Source of the DNA: Halovenus sp.
Lineage (GTDB): Archaea > Halobacteriota > Halobacteria > Halobacteriales > Haloarculaceae
DNA: 14,658 bases
Direction: 5' to 3'
Assembly: GCA_028274925.1 (NCBI GenBank)
Contig: JAQCNR010000153.1
Coordinates: forward strand, 1 to 14,658
A program made the position numbers and the translations under genes. Under the pieces are notes generated by a model, which did no database searches, was not told the DNA's origin, and saw only the letters and a list, made by a program, of their open reading frames with translations. Shown here in pieces: positions 12,530 to 14,658 of the stretch. Every line of letters starts with the position of its first letter. Within the stretch, counting starts at the first letter, position 1.

Positions 12530-12907
12530 TCACGACTCTCCGTGGGACAATTCTGCGACAATACTTTGCTTGATTAGCGACTGTACGTCCTCTGGTAGCT
12601 CGACCGGTTCGACCGTCCCCGCTTCGGAATCAAATTCGACGAGACCCTCGGCAACGAGCGTCGGCAGATGTTGGTGATGGAGCGCAGTTCGGATTCGCTC
12701 GTAGTTCGCCTGTTCACCCGTGGTCGCCGCCCAGCCGTACAGTAACTCCGCGAGTTCGTCAACCGTTTTCTGCTTAGTAGTGAGCAGCGCGAACAGCAGC
12801 CGCCGACGTGATCTGTCTGCAAGCGCCCGGTAGAAGCCATCGCGGGCGAGTTCAACCGCGGTACTGTCCACCTCCAGGTCTGAGAGCCCACCATCTGCTC
12901 TGCCCAT
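12530..12907 (-). CDS. Winged-helix regulator, DUF7344-like
   Basis: 125 residues. A winged helix-turn-helix spans about 24-95: 'FYRALADRSRRRLLFALLTTKQKTVDELAELL', then 'YERIRTALHHQHLPTLVAEGLVEFDSEAGTVEP' covering the recognition helix and wing. This is the layout of haloarchaeal DUF7344-type regulators, usually found near sensor proteins. The C-terminal helix (VQSLIKQSIVAELS) could dimerise or contact the DICT protein. First gene of the wHTH / 45-residue / DICT operon; an AT-rich TATA-like box lies about 21 nt upstream of the ATG at 12907. DNA targets are unknown; autoregulation is plausible but not shown. Confidence 0.82.
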   Translation of the reverse strand: MGRADGGLSDLEVDSTAVELARDGFYRALADRSRRRLLFALLTTKQKTVDELAELLYGWAATTGEQANYERIRTALHHQHLPTLVAEGLVEFDSEAGTVEPVELPEDVQSLIKQSIVAELSHGES

Positions 12908-12921
12908 GCGTAAATGTTAGC

Positions 12922-12933
12922 AAATTCATAGGT
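12922..12933 (-). promoter_or_regulatory. TATA-like box of the wHTH-DICT operon
   Basis: The minus strand reads CTATGAATTTGC, the AT-rich segment upstream of the ATG at 12907. The spacing of about 21 nt is slightly short for a leaderless start. Confidence 0.4.
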
Positions 12934-12981
12934 CATAGATGCTCGGGCTAGGTACTTAGTGCCACGACCAACGATACCAGC

Positions 12982-13947
12982 TCAGTCGTCAGCTTCGCCG
13001 TCCTCGGCGACAATCTCGCCAAGTCCATCGAGCGGACGGTCAGGGTTCTGCTCGTCCAGTTCCGGCGGCGAGCCGAGTTGCACGTCGTCGCTGGCGGATT
13101 CTCGGAGTCGGGTCCGGCCGCGGTGGACAGCAATATTGTCGTTGAGGTGCAGGTCAATTGCCTCCAGCAGCGCGTCGGCCTCCAGCGGTTGGCCGAGGCG
13201 TTCGAGGTCATCGCGCTCGGCGTTCGGCGGGACGTTGAACGCTCGCTGTGTGATGATCGGCCCCTGGTCGAGGTCGGTCGTCACGTAGTGAGCAGTCACG
13301 CCGGCAATCCGGACACCCTCTTCGAGTGCCTGCAGATACGCCTCTGCGCCGGGGAACGATGGCAGCAGCGACGGGTGAACGTTGATAATGCGGCTCTCGT
13401 ACCGGAAGACAACGTCGGGGCTGAGAATGCGCATATACCGTGCCAGTACGATCAGGTCGGCGTCGTACTCCCCGAGCAAGTCGAGTAGTTGCTGCTCGTC
13501 CGGTGTGCCCTTCTCGTCCCCGATGTCGTGGAAGGGGACGTCGTATTTCTCAGCGAGTGGTTCGAGGTCGTCGTGGTTGCCGATGACGACGCTGACATCT
13601 GCGCCGAGTTCGCCGCTGGCCCAGGCCTCGAAAATCGCTTCCAGACAGTGTGATTCCTTGGTGACGAGCACAGCAATCTGTTTCGTGTCACGGTCGGCAG
13701 GGAACCGGACCTGTACGTCGACGCCGAGTTCCTCGCCCAACTCGTGCAGATCCTCCCGGAGAGTCTCCTGCGTGCAGACCATGTCGGCGGTATCGACACG
13801 CATCGTCATCCGGAAGACGCCTTCACGGACCGCCTGGTCGAGGTCCTCGATATTGATGCTTCGCTCGAACAGCAACGTGGTGACGTTGGCGATAAGCCCG
13901 GTGTCGTCCTCGCCGACGACGGTAATTTCGGTGAATTCCCGGGTCAT
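12982..13947 (-). CDS. purU: Formyltetrahydrofolate deformylase
   Basis: Hydrolyses 10-formyl-THF to THF and formate, supplying formate or balancing the one-carbon pool. 321 residues: an ACT domain (about 6-82, 'EITVVGEDDTGLIANVTTLL') and a formyltransferase-fold domain (about 88-285). The catalytic triad of this fold is visible: N189 and H191 in INVHPSLLPSFPGAEAY, and D227 in TTDLDQGPII. The bacterial enzyme is about 280 residues; the extra 35-40 residues at the C-terminus are an acidic tail (PPELDEQNPDRPLDGLGE...). Start ATG at 13947 with a Shine-Dalgarno-like GAGGTGG 6 nt upstream, so probably leadered. Annotators may call it a PurN-like protein, but the ACT domain supports PurU. Confidence 0.93.
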   Translation of the reverse strand: MTREFTEITVVGEDDTGLIANVTTLLFERSINIEDLDQAVREGVFRMTMRVDTADMVCTQETLREDLHELGEELGVDVQVRFPADRDTKQIAVLVTKESHCLEAIFEAWASGELGADVSVVIGNHDDLEPLAEKYDVPFHDIGDEKGTPDEQQLLDLLGEYDADLIVLARYMRILSPDVVFRYESRIINVHPSLLPSFPGAEAYLQALEEGVRIAGVTAHYVTTDLDQGPIITQRAFNVPPNAERDDLERLGQPLEADALLEAIDLHLNDNIAVHRGRTRLRESASDDVQLGSPPELDEQNPDRPLDGLGEIVAEDGEADD

Positions 13948-13951
13948 TCAG

Positions 13952-13959
13952 CCCACCTC
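13952..13959 (-). promoter_or_regulatory. Shine-Dalgarno site of purU
   Basis: The minus strand reads GAGGTGGG, with AGGTG ending 6 nt before the ATG at 13947, a standard ribosome-binding spacing. It fixes the start and is unusual in this window, where most genes look leaderless. Confidence 0.55.
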
Positions 13960-13997
13960 GCAACGACAGTCATACTCGTAGTGAGTGGGTCTGATGT

Positions 13998-14005
13998 GGA
14001 TAAGC
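13998..14005 (-). promoter_or_regulatory. TATA-like box of purU
   Basis: The minus strand reads GCTTATCC, which would start transcription near 13975 and give a leader of about 28 nt holding the ribosome-binding site. Confidence 0.4.
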
Positions 14006-14031
14006 TTTCGTGTTCGACGCTTCGGGTGTGC

Positions 14032-14658
14032 TCACTCAGCCGCCAGCACTCGGAGTTCGATGCCATCTGGGTCACTCACAGAGAACCCCTCCGCTGTGTC
14101 GGCTACTGCATACTGACTACGGTCGAGACGGTCTCGGAGCGCACCGAGAGCGTCGCTGTCGGGGAGGACAATCTCGAACCAGTCCAGCCCGCGGCCCGCT
14201 GCTGGTTCGGTTCGACCGTTCCACGTGTTCGCGCCGATGTGGTGGTGATAGCCGCCAGCACCGAGAAACCGAGCACTGGACATGGTCGCCTGCAGGTCGA
14301 ATCCAAGCGTCTCAGTATAGAACTCGTCGACGGCCGACAGTGAGGAAACTTCGAGATGAATATGTCCAACATCGGTCCCCGAGGGAGCAGACTCGCCGTC
14401 GCCTGCGGCGGCCGCGATACTGTCGATGTCGAGCCGTTCGGTGTACATGTTGATGCCGCCGTCGTCGGTCCGGGGCCACTGCTCTCGCGGGCGGTCGGTG
14501 TAGATTTCGACGCCGTTGTCTTCGGGGTCGGTGAGATACAGCGCCTCGCTGACGCCGTGGTCCGAGGCACCGTCGAGTCGCCACCCTTCGCGGATTCGCT
14601 GGAGCGCCTCCCCCAGCGCCGCCCGGGTCGGAACTCTGAACGCGGTATGAAAGAGTCC
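14032..14658 (-). CDS. VOC-family dioxygenase/glyoxalase-like protein, N-terminus cut
   Basis: The frame is open to the last base of the window; 208 residues are visible. They hold two vicinal-oxygen-chelate modules. The first (partial) ends in 'SEALYLTDPEDNGVEIYTDRPREQWPR'; the second starts at 'VGHIHLEVSSLSAVDEFYTETLGF', continues with 'FLGAGGYHHHIGANTW' and ends with 'DPDGIELRVLAAE'. The His of GHIHLEV, the His of GGYHHH and the Glu of GIELRV are the expected metal ligands. The layout resembles the CatE/catechol-2,3-dioxygenase-like group common in haloarchaea; the substrate is unknown. An internal ATG at 14448 lies between the modules and is not the start. 84 nt separate it from purU. Confidence 0.88.
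   Translation of the reverse strand, partial: GLFHTAFRVPTRAALGEALQRIREGWRLDGASDHGVSEALYLTDPEDNGVEIYTDRPREQWPRTDDGGINMYTERLDIDSIAAAAGDGESAPSGTDVGHIHLEVSSLSAVDEFYTETLGFDLQATMSSARFLGAGGYHHHIGANTWNGRTEPAAGRGLDWFEIVLPDSDALGALRDRLDRSQYAVADTAEGFSVSDPDGIELRVLAAE

Noticed and set aside
13744..14343. 199-codon plus-strand frame spanning purU and the VOC gene
   Set aside because: Mirrors two well-supported genes and crosses the purU promoter.

Overview
The window looks like ordinary chromosome from a haloarchaeon, perhaps Haloarcula-like, although the genus is only a guess. The reasons are high GC, very acidic proteins, an archaeal L39e-L31e-aIF6 cluster, several haloarchaeal-only protein types, and AT-rich TATA-like boxes about 22-30 nt upstream of start codons, the pattern of leaderless haloarchaeal transcripts. 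There is no rRNA, tRNA, CRISPR array, IS element or sign of recent transfer.

Left part (1-4333, all on the minus strand): idsA-type prenyl diphosphate synthase is followed, with a 1-nt overlap, by a Nudix/eIF2B-like fusion. Then comes rpl39e-rpl31e-eif6, overlapping or nearly so, and finally crtB (phytoene synthase), which runs off the left edge. A GGPP-type synthase and phytoene synthase are consecutive pathway enzymes that here flank ribosome-biogenesis genes.

Middle (4334-9631): a short conserved haloarchaeal protein (DUF5811-like) converges on a two-helix membrane protein. A three-gene ABC export operon follows: an ATPase, a permease fused to a complete PrsW-type intramembrane protease domain, and a second permease. 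All three overlap, so they are probably translationally coupled. DUF371 and a 27-residue single-helix protein lie on the opposite strand.

Right part (9632-14658): on the plus strand are a rhomboid protease, a bat-type HTH regulator with a Cys-rich motif, and an FMN-binding PPOX-fold protein. A tiny zinc ribbon, whose stop codon overlaps that of the PPOX gene, is on the minus strand. A minus-strand operon of a winged helix, a 45-residue unrecognised small gene and a DICT-domain protein follows. After it come purU and the C-terminal part of a VOC (glyoxalase/catechol dioxygenase) protein cut by the right edge.

The most notable items are the permease-PrsW fusion, the Nudix-eIF2B fusion overlapping a prenyl synthase gene, and the wHTH/small-protein/DICT operon. 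Several genes are too short to be found by length alone: rpl39e, the 27-, 44- and 45-residue genes, and a five-codon upstream ORF. No large previously unknown system is evident.
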